Source: Candidatus Obscuribacter sp. (GTDB taxonomy: Bacteria; Cyanobacteriota; Vampirovibrionia; Obscuribacterales; Obscuribacteraceae). From it: 64,000 nucleotides of DNA. A program made the position numbers and the translations under genes. Under the pieces are notes generated by a model, which saw only the letters and a program-made list of their open reading frames with translations, had not been told where the DNA came from and searched no databases. The DNA is taken from assembly GCA_016712465.1 (NCBI GenBank), contig JADJQZ010000001.1, positions 6,696,001-6,760,000 on the forward strand, in the 5' to 3' direction. Below, piece by piece: positions 9,286 through 17,356 of this stretch. The first letter of the stretch is position 1. Each line of letters begins with the position of its first letter.

Positions 9286-9438
9286 CCGAATTTTGCCATT
9301 TTTGTAGGGCAGAATAGCGGGCATAGTGAGAGAGAGTTGGTTTGTTCGGCAAGCGAACTCAATCTTTAGGACACAGAATGAACCGCCTGGTTCATATCGG
9401 CTCTTCGAGGTGATACCGAATACGGTATCGCCGCTTTG
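9286..9438 (+). ncRNA. Two-hairpin RNA-like unit, copy B
   Basis: Hairpin 1 (9286-9317): ATTTTGCC pairs with GGCAGAAT. Hairpin 2 (9409-9433): GGTGATACCG, loop AATA, CGGTATCGCC, then CGCTTTG. Relative to copy A, a stem pair changes from T.G to C-G and another from A-T to G.T, keeping the helix. Between the hairpins the sequence is largely different, apart from a weak AACC/GGTT stem. Confidence 0.5.
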
Positions 9439-9860
9439 CCTTGATTTGCTTTCTCTCGGGGGCGCTAAAGGCTGATGCGCGCCAATTGTAACGCTCTGGA
9501 ATGTTGCGCTTCATTCCCTTAGCGCTGCTTCATAATGGGCGCCATTCCCCTCGCTTGCAAATGTCTCGAAAGTCTACCGGTGCACCTTTTGCAGTGTCGG
9601 CCGGTTTGGCTGCGGAGCACTTTTAGGGAAGCAGAAGAGCTAATTAATATTCCGGGCGCCCGCTCCAAGTAACTGAAAAGCATTTAGTTAGACTGGCAAT
9701 ATATGCTAGGTAATAAACCTGAATCTCCCCCTTTATCTCTTCAAGAATCCCTACCCACCTAAAACTCCAATCTAGGGACCAGTCCTGGCTCTTTCCTACA
9801 GCTTCACCGCTGTAGTCAGGCAGCCGGCCCATCAACTCAACCCTCCTGGAGTATGCGCCA

Positions 9861-10028
9861 ATGAAAAAGCTTGACGCACACGCCTCTCAAAGGTCAGATT
9901 CCGGAGACTGCGAAGCACTTGCCGTGGTTCTCTTCTGTCTGGCCAGTGTGGGCGGCTCCGCGTATCTGATCTGGCACTTCTACCACCTGCTCGAGCAGGG
10001 TTTCCGCTGCTACAGCCCGCTTTGCTGA
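9861..10028 (+). CDS. Small single-pass membrane protein, 55 aa
   Basis: This short gene starts MKKLDAHASQ and contains one hydrophobic span (ALAVVLFCLASVGGSAYLIW, about residues 20-39). The C-terminus has two Cys (FRCYSPLC). A CTGGAGT site lies upstream of the ATG. It precedes a row of small GC-rich genes in the same orientation and shares their codon use. The function is unknown. Confidence 0.5.
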   Translation: MKKLDAHASQRSDSGDCEALAVVLFCLASVGGSAYLIWHFYHLLEQGFRCYSPLC

Positions 10029-10090
10029 GGCAGTAGTCTGGTGGTGAGGTTATGGAGCCTCACCGTTTCCCAACGCTTTTCAAAGTAGTA

Positions 10091-10285
10091 ATGAGTTCTC
10101 TCAACGAAAAACCCGAAAACCTCCGCGTTCGCATTTTCCAGGCGCCCAGTCGGGCTGCCCTTCAATCCAACCTGAACGAATGGCTGGAGAAGCCGGACGT
10201 GCCTGTTGGTGAAGTGGTTTCGGTTGACTTGGCTCCGCGCGGTTCCGCGCTTTGCGCCATGGTCACGTTCACCCTGCCCCGTTAG
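10091..10285 (+). CDS. Small protein, tandem paralogue 1 (64 aa)
   Basis: The start at 10091 is chosen because the product then aligns end to end with the next gene: NEKPENLRVRIFQAP against NEKASGFQVKIFAGE, and NEWLEKP against NDWLSQQ. A longer start at 10052 is possible. Both proteins alternate hydrophobic and polar residues as in a small alpha/beta fold (VRIF, helix, EVVSVDL, MVTFTL). The family is not recognised. The two copies lie 98 nt apart and head a run of small genes at 10.1-12.2 kb. Confidence 0.6.
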   Translation: MSSLNEKPENLRVRIFQAPSRAALQSNLNEWLEKPDVPVGEVVSVDLAPRGSALCAMVTFTLPR

Positions 10286-10383
10286 TCCAGGTCAGACTGC
10301 GCTAACCCGGCAGTGTTTGCCCCTCCTTGCTTGCCCAGATGCAGGCCGGGAGGTTCTCCCTCTGTTTTGGAAAGGTGTTTGTC

Positions 10384-10599
10384 ATGCTCCAAATCAACGA
10401 GAAAGCTTCCGGGTTTCAAGTCAAGATCTTTGCCGGCGAGTACGCCAAGGCCCTTGAAGGCAAGATCAACGACTGGCTGTCCCAGCAGGGAGCCGGTCTC
10501 AATCCGGAGATCATCTCCATCGACGTCAAGGAAATCGGCAACGGCTTTTACACCGCCGTGGTCGCCTACCGCAGGCAGCCCGCACAAGGCCAGGCCTGA
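10384..10599 (+). CDS. Small protein, tandem paralogue 2 (71 aa)
   Basis: The ATG at 10384 follows GGAAAGGTG. The sequence is a diverged copy of the preceding gene product, with the same pattern: NEK, VKIF, a helix with ALEGKINDWL, then EIISIDV and FYTAVVAYRR. A fold-level guess is a ferredoxin-like or sporulation-stage-type small domain, but this is weak. It probably forms a multimer or has a partner in the adjacent unknown genes. Confidence 0.65.
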   Translation: MLQINEKASGFQVKIFAGEYAKALEGKINDWLSQQGAGLNPEIISIDVKEIGNGFYTAVVAYRRQPAQGQA

Positions 10600-10682
10600 A
10601 GCAAAACAGTCGTGGCGGCGAACACAGTTGTAGTTTGCCTGCCATCCATTTCTTTCACTCTCAATCTCTTTCAGGAAACTAT

Positions 10683-11051
10683 ATGCGATTCGATCATTTT
10701 CACGGTCTGAGCCCCTTCTCCAGGCGCCTCATCGAGGCCACCGTCAAGGTTCAGGAACAGGTACGGCGCGTCTACCCGGACGGCCGCAGCGAAGAATTCG
10801 TGCGTGATGAAATCCCGGCGCTGGCCAAGGTCGAGCGCTTGCAAGCCATCCGCGGGCAGTACAAGCGTGTGGCCGGCTACCTGCATCGTTACACGATGTT
10901 GGACGGGCGGGTCTACGTGGAAGTGCTGCAGGCCGAAGAGCACTGCGGTGGTCCGCACTACTTCACGGTCTTGACCGATGAAGAAGATTCGGTGGTGCCG
11001 CGCAGTCGCTGGTTGCGTCGTCAGATCAAGGCCAAGTTCGAGGGCCGCTAA
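10683..11051 (+). CDS. Hypothetical protein, 122 aa
   Basis: The ATG at 10683 follows CAGGAAAC. The product starts MRFDHFHGLSPFSRRLIEA and is rich in Arg; the second half (GYLHRYTMLDGRVYVEVLQ, HYFTVLTDEEDSVV) looks like beta strands. No signal peptide, membrane span or catalytic motif is seen. It lies 10 nt before the next gene, so the two are very likely co-transcribed. Confidence 0.65.
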   Translation: MRFDHFHGLSPFSRRLIEATVKVQEQVRRVYPDGRSEEFVRDEIPALAKVERLQAIRGQYKRVAGYLHRYTMLDGRVYVEVLQAEEHCGGPHYFTVLTDEEDSVVPRSRWLRRQIKAKFEGR

Positions 11052-11061
11052 GGAGACAGGC

Positions 11062-11529
11062 ATGTTCCAGTATCTTTCTCAGGTGCCCCGGGGCAAGAAG
11101 GTAGCGGCGGCGGATTTCGTCACCGTCTTCGGCGCCGCGGCGGCAGCTGAACTCAGCAAGCGCGGAGTGCAGAGCGTCAGCGAAAGCAACGGTCGTATCT
11201 CCGTGGCGGCCCTTCAGGAGCAGGAGTTCCCCCTGCTCAAGCAAGGCCGCATGCGCCTTGCTGCCCAGTCTTCCTTCGCCTACCAGGGCACCGACAACCG
11301 CATCAGGATCACCGCCATCCAGGGGGTGACCGTGACGCGGCCCGGTGCTCCTGGTTGGGTCAATCTCGATGGGATCGAACTGAGCCCCGGCGCGGCCGGT
11401 CAGGTGCGGGTCTCATCCAAGGTGAGCAAGTTTCTGCTTTCCCTCACCCTCGACGAAACCTACTCCATCAAGGACATGGAAGGGCTCGGCTGGCAGTTGC
11501 CGAAAGGCTTTTCCGGCAAGTCCAAGTAG
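11062..11529 (+). CDS. Hypothetical protein, 155 aa
   Basis: The ATG at 11062 follows AGGAGACAGG. The product has an Ala-rich helical N-terminal third and a beta-rich rest (RIRITAIQGVTVTRPG, GQVRVSSKVSKFLLSLTL). There is no signal peptide, membrane segment or recognised motif. It is GC-rich in third positions and belongs to the 10.1-12.2 kb small-gene run. Confidence 0.65.
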   Translation: MFQYLSQVPRGKKVAAADFVTVFGAAAAAELSKRGVQSVSESNGRISVAALQEQEFPLLKQGRMRLAAQSSFAYQGTDNRIRITAIQGVTVTRPGAPGWVNLDGIELSPGAAGQVRVSSKVSKFLLSLTLDETYSIKDMEGLGWQLPKGFSGKSK

Positions 11530-11634
11530 CAAGGGAGACTGGCGAGCGCTGCCCGCCGGTCTCTGGTGACCGCAGCCGGCAGGAACAGGCCGTGCTGTTG
11601 TTTGTTCAACAAGTCAGCGTGTAAGGAGTCTTTC

Positions 11635-11955
11635 ATGCAACAAGCTAGTTCGTCGGTGCTCACGCTCTACGCGATTCTGCACTGGGGTCCCGGCGGCGAG
11701 GGCACGGGTTATACCATCGTGGCTGCCCGCAGCGAGAACATGGCGCGGCAGTTCGCGGCCATCCACCTGCGCGCCAAGCCCGAGGGCTACCGGCAGTTCG
11801 CCAGTGCCTCCTGCCTGGAGGTGATGCTCCTGGAAGACTCGGTCTTCGCGCCTCTGGCCGAAGCCGGTCTGGACGGCACCGTCGCCGGTGTCAAGGCCGA
11901 ATACTGGTTCAAGCCCGGGCAGGAGGACGGTGAGCCCGTTCTCGTTTCTTCGTGA
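11635..11955 (+). CDS. Hypothetical protein, 106 aa
   Basis: The ATG at 11635 lies 7 nt after AAGGAG. The product is soluble. The N-terminal LTLYAILHWGPGGEGTGYTI and VVAARSENMARQFAAIHL read as strand-turn-strand-helix. No family is recognised. It sits between the 155-aa gene and a small membrane-protein gene and shares their codon bias. Confidence 0.6.
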   Translation: MQQASSSVLTLYAILHWGPGGEGTGYTIVAARSENMARQFAAIHLRAKPEGYRQFASASCLEVMLLEDSVFAPLAEAGLDGTVAGVKAEYWFKPGQEDGEPVLVSS

Positions 11956-11985
11956 GCTAAGAGCTCAGGCAAGAGGGTTTCAGAA

Positions 11986-12204
11986 ATGTCCAATCAAAAG
12001 CCTCCCGGCCAGGAGCCGTTGTCCATGGGAGATCGCGTTCTTGTCGGTCTTCTCATGGTGCTGTTCCTGGTTTCACTTATCTTTGGTGCCTTCGTCTTCA
12101 AGGACACCTTTCGCCTGGCCGTCTGTGCCGGCATGTGCACCGTCTCCCTTGTGAGCGCTCTCGTCATCGCCTTCAAGAACTTTGAGGGCGGCGGCGACCA
12201 GTGA
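11986..12204 (+). CDS. Small two-span membrane protein, 72 aa
   Basis: The ATG at 11986 starts MSNQKPPGQEPLSMGDR. Two hydrophobic spans follow: VLVGLLMVLFLVSLIFGAFV (about residues 18-37) and LAVCAGMCTVSLVSALVIAF (about 44-63). The function is unknown. It is the last gene of the run and is followed by a strong terminator. Confidence 0.65.
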   Translation: MSNQKPPGQEPLSMGDRVLVGLLMVLFLVSLIFGAFVFKDTFRLAVCAGMCTVSLVSALVIAFKNFEGGGDQ

Positions 12205-12276
12205 GAACGGCTGATACCCGGCTCCGGTCCAGAGAGAAAACATAAGCTATTCCGATAGCTAAACCGCAGGTGGTAT

Positions 12277-12330
12277 GAGGAAGAGTGCGGCAACGTCGAC
12301 GGCAACGCAAACGCACTCTTCCTCTTTTTG
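12277..12330 (+). terminator. Terminator of the small-gene run
   Basis: GAGGAAGAGTGCG pairs perfectly with CGCACTCTTCCTC around a loop of 22 bases, followed by TTTTTG and further T-rich sequence. A weak variant of the promoter-like element (12353-12370, ending AATAGTC) follows the second T tract. Confidence 0.85.
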
Positions 12331-12651
12331 TTCTTCTTTTTTTTGCAAGGAGAATAGACCGGTCGAATAGTCTATAGATCCGGGCCGCTTTGCTTGAATG
12401 CGGCGAGACGTTGAAACCCTCGCCGTTTCCCTTTCTGCCGGGCACCTTAGTTAACTGCCCGAATCCATTGAGGTGAGCTTTCTTTTTTTGTTAGAGAAGG
12501 GAGTTATCTAAAACAGTTTTCCATGAAAACAAGACCCTCAATTTTTTAGCGAGTACCGCGCAACAAGTATCTACGCCCTACTCAAATCAAAACAGTACCG
12601 ACACCCGGAGCGGTGGAGGCTGCACTTTCTAACAATTTGCTGGAGCGTGTC

Positions 12652-13707
12652 ATGAGCAACATATTCAAAGTCGTACCATGGCGGCGATTGGTAAACGTAG
12701 CAAAACCTTTCTGGGTTTCCGAAAAACGTTCGGATGGCTTCGTTCATCTGGTGGCAATACTTGCCCTGATGGGTTTGAATGCCATTATCGCTGTCTTCAT
12801 AAACAAGTTCGCCGGTCTGTTTATGACTGCCGTCGAGTCCAAAAATCTTGCGGACTTTTACTTGTTTCTCTTTGCCTGGGTGGCGGCATTTCTGTTACAC
12901 ACACCCGTGCATGTTTACTACAACTTCATGAGAACCAGGCTGGCGCTTATCTGGAGAAAATGGCTTGGCGAGGAGTTTCTGACCCGATACTTCTCAAACG
13001 AAGCCTATCTCAGATTGACAATGAAGCATGAGATCGATAACCCGGAACAGCGCATGACGCAAGACGTTGACTCGTTTTGCAATTCATCCGTAGGACTGTT
13101 CATGTCTATTCTTGATGCCTGCGTGCACGTGGTTACTTTCATGACGGTACTGTGGGTGATTTCTCCCAGCCTGTCCGTGACGGTAATGGTGTACTCGACG
13201 CTTGGTCTGGTGATTGTATCGGCAATCGGCAAAAGTCTGGTTGATTTGAACAATTCCCAGATGATGACCGAAGGTGGACTGAGAGCTGGTCTTACAGCCG
13301 CTCGCCATAACGCCCATGAGATTGCCTGTGGTGGTGAATCGTCAGAAACGGAAGAGTTGCAGAAGGCCAAAAACAATCTCAACAGTGTCATCGAAACGCT
13401 CTTGGGTATTGCTCTGGTCAATCGCCGCATTCAGTTCTTTACCACTCCCTTCAATCTCTTTGTGCAACTCATTCCCATCGTCATCGTTGTGCCTTCCTAT
13501 TTCGCCGGTGAGATTCCTTTCGGCACTATCACCCAGGCTGCCATGGCTTTTGGTGCTGTGTTCAATGGAGCCACCGTGTTGATTGGACAGTTCAACGGTA
13601 TCACCCACTATGCTGCTATCACCAATCGCCTAGGCTCCCTGGCTGAAGCCATGGAACGCAGTCAGGAAATGGAAACTGAGAAGGTTGAGACAGCAAAAGC
13701 GGTTTGA
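12652..13707 (+). CDS. SbmA/BacA-like peptide transporter (membrane domain only)
   Basis: The protein has 351 residues from the ATG at 12652; a GTG at 12613 behind no better site would add 13. It resembles the SbmA/BacA and ABC_membrane_2 families: about six membrane spans and, after the second pair, the signature block RKWLGEEFLTRYF, then DNPEQRMTQDV. These proteins import peptides or other cargo across the inner membrane. No Walker A or B motif is present and no ATPase gene adjoins, which fits the SbmA type that runs on proton-motive force. The residue CGGESSETEEL loop and the C-terminal ITNRLGSLAEAMER also fit the family. Codon use is mixed. Confidence 0.75.
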   Translation: MSNIFKVVPWRRLVNVAKPFWVSEKRSDGFVHLVAILALMGLNAIIAVFINKFAGLFMTAVESKNLADFYLFLFAWVAAFLLHTPVHVYYNFMRTRLALIWRKWLGEEFLTRYFSNEAYLRLTMKHEIDNPEQRMTQDVDSFCNSSVGLFMSILDACVHVVTFMTVLWVISPSLSVTVMVYSTLGLVIVSAIGKSLVDLNNSQMMTEGGLRAGLTAARHNAHEIACGGESSETEELQKAKNNLNSVIETLLGIALVNRRIQFFTTPFNLFVQLIPIVIVVPSYFAGEIPFGTITQAAMAFGAVFNGATVLIGQFNGITHYAAITNRLGSLAEAMERSQEMETEKVETAKAV

Positions 13708-13884
13708 TATTGAGGGGGGCGTGTGTTTCTTTGCGGAGATTATGGGTGGCTGATGCTTAATCTGCCGTCGACGCCAGTAGAGTAATTCTTGTTTGACAAG
13801 ACTTTGCTGGCGTGACGCAGGCGGCATCTATGTTGAAATACAGTCAGTAAATTTGTTGGAGGTGCTTGGTTTTGGTGTAAAAAT

Positions 13885-13914
13885 TTTGACCCTAGAATAC
13901 TAAAGGTAATAGTA
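13885..13914 (+). promoter_or_regulatory. Bipartite promoter-like element, copy 2
   Basis: TTTGAC, seven bases, TACTAAAGGTAA, TAGTAG, then AAATGGCG. The IS3 element has inserted 21 nt downstream. Without the insertion the downstream strand would run on to the hairpin at 15400-15444. It has one base more in the spacer than the other copies. Confidence 0.5.
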
Positions 13915-14012
13915 GAAATGGCGGTTTTTTTTACCTGAGGGTCCCCCCAAAAAGTAGAGTTTAGTTCTAGGCAGAGATCGCTCCATGTGGAAAAATACCA
14001 AAGGAGCGCAAA

Positions 14013-14291
14013 ATGACTGGCAAGAAGAAACCTTCAGAATATTCAAGAGAGTTCCAGGAGAACGCGATCAGGCTTACAAACATGCCTGGTCGGACAGTTG
14101 CATCCGTGGCCGTAGAACTTAAGATACCGGCATGGAAACTCAGAACCTGGATCAAGAACTCCAGGGACAACAAAGAAAGAAGTGAAGACTTGAACGAGTT
14201 GAATCGGCTCACCAACGAGGTTAAGAGCCTCAAAGAAGAAATCGAGATCCTAAAAAAGGCCGCAGCGTACTTTGCGAAGAACCTGGCGTAA
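14013..14291 (+). CDS. IS3 OrfA (transposase N-terminal, HTH)
   Basis: This 92-residue protein starts MTGKKKPSEYSREFQENAIR. It has the IS3 OrfA layout: a helix-turn-helix (TVASVAVELKIPAWKLRTWI) for terminal-repeat binding, then a leucine-zipper-like coiled coil (LNRLTNEVKSLKEEIEILKK) used for assembly. Just before its stop codon the frame reads CTA AAA AAG GCC, placing an A AAA AAG heptamer in the zero frame. OrfA alone normally represses transposition; the OrfAB fusion is the transposase. Confidence 0.92.
   Translation: MTGKKKPSEYSREFQENAIRLTNMPGRTVASVAVELKIPAWKLRTWIKNSRDNKERSEDLNELNRLTNEVKSLKEEIEILKKAAAYFAKNLA
14252..14258 (+). promoter_or_regulatory. Programmed -1 frameshift site A AAA AAG
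   Basis: This is the canonical slippery heptamer in the orfA reading frame. A -1 slip here joins orfA directly to the orfB frame, which stays open from here to 15169 and gives a fusion of about 385 residues. IS3 elements of several groups use exactly this signal. Confidence 0.9.
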
Positions 14292-15169
14292 AGTACGCTT
14301 TCATCGAAGGCTGGAAGCGCGAATCCAGGAGAAGAGCTGGACCTAGCATTGAGACCCTGTGCCGGGTCCTGGAAGTTAGCTGTTCCGGCTATTTCAAGTG
14401 GAAGAAACGCAAAGTGACACCCAGGCAGACGAAGCGTGCCTTGCTCCTGAAGCGCATTCTGGAGATATTTGAAGAGTCGAGAGAAACCTACGGATGTCCG
14501 AGGATGTACGAAAAGCTCCGTGCAGAGGGCTTTACTTGCAGCTACAGGACGGTCGAAAAACTCATGAGCGAACACGAAGTTCGTCCAACTAGAAAGCGCA
14601 AATACAAGGCTACAACGGACTCCAAGCACAAGCTACCAGTGGCGCCTAATGTACTCGACAGACAGTTTACAGTCTCTGAGCCTGATGAAGTCTGGGTGAG
14701 TGATATCACTTACGTTGACACGGCTCAGGGTTGGCTATACCTGTGTGTCTTCATCGACCTGTACAGTAGGTCTGTGGTTGGGTGGTCCATGGCTACTCAC
14801 ATGGAGACAAGTCTAGTCTCTGACGCCTTCCTGATGGGAGTTGGAAGACGAGGACGAGCCCCAATCGTTGAGCACTCAGACCGTGGCAGCCAATACGCCA
14901 GCCTGGACTTCAGAAAGCTGCTAGACCAACATGGCACGATTCAAAGCATGAGCCGCAAAGGCAACTGCTGGGACAACGCCGTCGCCGAGAGCTTCTTCGG
15001 AGCTCTCAAATCCGAGCTAATTTACCGTAACCGCTTTGAGACCCGAATTCAGGCAACCATGGCTATCTTCGACTACATCGAGATCTTCTACAACAAAAGG
15101 AGGCTTCATTCGACGTTGGGTTATCTCACACCCTGGGAAAAAGAACAAAAAGTACGGAAAGCCGCCTGA
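14258..15169 (+). CDS. IS3 OrfB (DDE integrase domain, made by frameshift)
   Basis: In the -1 frame the segment after the slip reads KYAFIEGWKRESRR, then ETLCRVLEVSCSGYFKWKKR, a standard IS3 OrfB start. The HTH_21 segment (REPTYGCPRMYEKLRAEGF-like, here RETYGCPRMYEKL) and the rve catalytic core follow. The DDE residues are visible: Asp in VSDITYVD, Asp in HSDRGSQY, Glu in AVAESFFGALKSEL. No stop interrupts the core. An internal ATG at 14414 could give a separate OrfB, but it would lack the first part of the domain. The coordinate given marks where the frameshifted frame begins. Confidence 0.92.
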   Translation, partial: GRSVLCEEPGVKYAFIEGWKRESRRRAGPSIETLCRVLEVSCSGYFKWKKRKVTPRQTKRALLLKRILEIFEESRETYGCPRMYEKLRAEGFTCSYRTVEKLMSEHEVRPTRKRKYKATTDSKHKLPVAPNVLDRQFTVSEPDEVWVSDITYVDTAQGWLYLCVFIDLYSRSVVGWSMATHMETSLVSDAFLMGVGRRGRAPIVEHSDRGSQYASLDFRKLLDQHGTIQSMSRKGNCWDNAVAESFFGALKSELIYRNRFETRIQATMAIFDYIEIFYNKRRLHSTLGYLTPWEKEQKVRKAA

Positions 15170-15399
15170 GGCGATCGAGCCGGCCTACACTCTACTAAAA
15201 GGGGGGAACCCCAACCATGTTGATGAACTTGACTGGGTCTCCGGTGTTTTCGAGGCGCGTGCGAAAAAATGTAGAATTTCGCTCGAAAGTCAAAAAAATC
15301 GCTGAGATAACCCCACCATTGAGCGATTTTCGTAATAATTTCGCCTTTGCCTCCCTTCTCAGAAGGAGACAGTGTCGGTTCTTCTTCAGTTCGAAAAGG

Positions 15400-15444
15400 A
15401 AAGAGAGGCACCAGAGCCGGTAGCACCGGTGCCTCTCTTTTGGT
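15400..15444. terminator. Bidirectional terminator hairpin
   Basis: AAAGAGAGGCACC pairs with GGTGCCTCTCTTT. T-rich sequence follows on both strands. It probably ends the minus-strand beta-lactamase-like gene and any plus-strand transcript from the region interrupted by the IS3 element. Confidence 0.75.
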
Positions 15445-15516
15445 TAACGGCTATAGCTCAACATTGAGCGGTAGCTTATCGGAATGGATGGGGACGGATT
15501 GGAGCAGACCGGTGTT

Positions 15517-16884
15517 TCAGGACTTCCGACGCTTGCCGGGCTTCCTGGATTTAGCGGGCTTCCCTGTCTTGCTGCTCCGGCCTGACTTTTTCGCCTTGCC
15601 ATGTTGACCGGGCTTCCTCGAACGGCCTGGCTTGCCTGGTTTTCTGCGGCGGGTTTTGGCCCGGCATGTTTCCAGGTCGCCACCCTCGCTGGCCAGGCAC
15701 GCTTTCAGGGCTTCTTCCTCTTCCAGGCGCTGCAGGGCTTCGTTTTCCTCGTTGTGAGGTGAAACCTTGTTGCGGTGATCGGCGCGCTTCTGCAGGAAGT
15801 AGGCGCTCCAGTCCACCTGCGGCTGAGCGAGATAGGCGTCGATGACGCGGTAAGCCAGGGCGAAGGGCAGAAGCGAGTTGTGCATATTGGTCAGCACTAC
15901 TACGCCGAAACCCTGAGCCGGACCCATCACGCAGAAGGAAGTGAAGCCGTCGACGTAGCCGCCGTGTTGCACGAGATGGGCGCCGCCGTAGTCGCGCACG
16001 AACCAGGTCATACCGTAGCCGTGGCGGGTTGAGCCGGGATGCATCATGAGGGTGAAGGCGTTGGGCTCCACCTGCAGATGTTCGCGGTGCATCTCATCCA
16101 GGTCGCTCTTGTCGAGAATTTCCCGGCCGATGGTGCCCAGTTGGAACTTCAGCCAGTTGGCCATATCGTCGATGCTTGACTGCAGGGCGGCGGAAGAAGC
16201 CAGGTAGTCGAGAGACTTCACCTTCATGATCGCCGGGCGCTTGCGGTTGCGCGGCATGTGGTGAGGAACGGCGCGGTTGCGACGTCTGGCGGAGGCTTTC
16301 ACCGAACCGAAGCTGTCCTTCATACCCAGGGGTCGCAGGATGCGGCTCTGCAGAAAGTCTTCCCAACTCATGCCTGAGACCTTCTCCACCACAAGGGCCA
16401 GCACGGCCAGAAGGGTATTGTTGTAGCTGAAGCCGCCCCGGTGAGGTCTTGTCGCCTGCAGTCCGGCCACATGCCGCATGGCTTCCTGCAAGGTGCGGGA
16501 GGGCAGATTGGTGATGGCGCCGTCTTCCACACCGCTCTGGTGAGTGACGACGTCCTTGATGGTAAGGGCTCTGCCCACTGCCGCGTCGGCCAGGGAAAAT
16601 TCCGGCACATATTTTTGCACCGGATCGTCAAACGAGATCTTCTTCTCCCGGGCAAGAATGGCCATGGCCACCGTGGTGAAAGCCTTGGTGCAGGAGCCGA
16701 TTGTGAAAATGGAGCGACGGTTGACGGGACGTCCGTCGCCTTTCTTGAGCAAGCCGAAGCCGTCTGCAAAGACTACTTGTCCGTCCTTGACGACAGCGAT
16801 GGAAAGACCCGGTACGTCCCAGTCTTTCATGGCTTGTTTTATGTAAGTTACATCCAGACCGAAGTCTTGATTGGTGTTCGACAT
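15517..16884 (-). CDS. Serine beta-lactamase/penicillin-binding-type hydrolase 1
   Basis: The protein has 455 residues from the ATG at 16884, seven bases after AAGGA; ATGs just upstream lie too close to that site. It belongs to the class C beta-lactamase-like family (DD-peptidases, esterases, amidases). Catalytic motifs: SCTK (Ser64, Lys67), YNN (Tyr154) and HGG (His307) in place of KTG. No signal peptide is seen, so a cytoplasmic place is likely. The last 45 residues are a basic, low-complexity tail with repeated Lys-Pro-Gly and Arg-Lys-Pro-Gly units, unusual for the family. Such a tail may bind nucleic acid or cell-wall polymers (inference). Codon use is GC-rich, unlike the second homologue downstream. 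Confidence 0.85.
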   Translation of the reverse strand: MSNTNQDFGLDVTYIKQAMKDWDVPGLSIAVVKDGQVVFADGFGLLKKGDGRPVNRRSIFTIGSCTKAFTTVAMAILAREKKISFDDPVQKYVPEFSLADAAVGRALTIKDVVTHQSGVEDGAITNLPSRTLQEAMRHVAGLQATRPHRGGFSYNNTLLAVLALVVEKVSGMSWEDFLQSRILRPLGMKDSFGSVKASARRRNRAVPHHMPRNRKRPAIMKVKSLDYLASSAALQSSIDDMANWLKFQLGTIGREILDKSDLDEMHREHLQVEPNAFTLMMHPGSTRHGYGMTWFVRDYGGAHLVQHGGYVDGFTSFCVMGPAQGFGVVVLTNMHNSLLPFALAYRVIDAYLAQPQVDWSAYFLQKRADHRNKVSPHNEENEALQRLEEEEALKACLASEGGDLETCRAKTRRRKPGKPGRSRKPGQHGKAKKSGRSSKTGKPAKSRKPGKRRKS

Positions 16885-17356
16885 AGACATGTCCTTTGCC
16901 AAAGATAACGGCCGGTGCCTGATCTGGCGCCGGCTGAAAGGGGTTATTTAAAACTGCAAGGTGAGCGGAAAAACCGTCAGGCTCAGTGTCTGCGTTCAGC
17001 AAGTGGGTTTGACTTGCCTACCGGCTGAACTGGTAGCTGCACTTGGGGGTGGTTGGTAGCGAGCGTGTTTTTCCGATATTGCGTAATGAAAGAAAGTGGA
17101 ATTGATGTGCCTTAGTTTCTAAATTACATGGTCCAAGCTCAAAGGCTATTTATGTAATTCCGGTTCATATTTATGCAAACTAATTTGCCGACCACCGTTT
17201 CGTTTAAACTATGGCACGCCTAGCGCTAGTATTCCGCTTGACGACTTGCCGGCATGGCCGTTTTGAGGGTCGCATCGAACGGGAAGGGGAGCCGCCACCG
17301 AGGCTCTGTAAATTTGCCCTGGGCCAATAGCGCATATCTTTGCAGTCGAGGGAAAA
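16885..17356. other. Intergenic region between divergent hydrolase genes
   Basis: About 470 nt separate two divergently transcribed beta-lactamase-like genes. It should hold both promoters. A palindrome CTAGCGCTAG (around 17219-17229) is visible. I see no further gene or terminator. Confidence 0.4.

Larger units (their letters stand above)
13936..15213 (+). mobile_element. Complete IS3-family insertion sequence (1278 bp)
   Basis: The ends are imperfect inverted repeats of about 29 bp (13936-13964 and 15185-15213), starting TGAGGGTCCCCCC on the left and TGGGGTTCCCCCC on the right strand. Both continue to AGTAGAGT.TAG. A 3-bp target duplication, ACC, flanks it (13933-13935 and 15214-15216). 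Inside are orfA and orfB overlapping through a -1 frameshift signal. All parts look intact, so the element may be active. It lies in non-coding DNA just after the promoter-like element copy 2. Confidence 0.95.

Noticed and set aside
12353..12370. Weak variant of the promoter-like element after the terminator at 12277
   Set aside because: Ends TAGTC instead of TAGTA and the first block is 20 bases away; not counted among the seven.
13250..13330. ATP-binding (Walker) motif in the SbmA-like protein
   Set aside because: Gly-rich ACGGESSETEE lacks the GxxxxGK(S/T) pattern; no nucleotide-binding domain is present.
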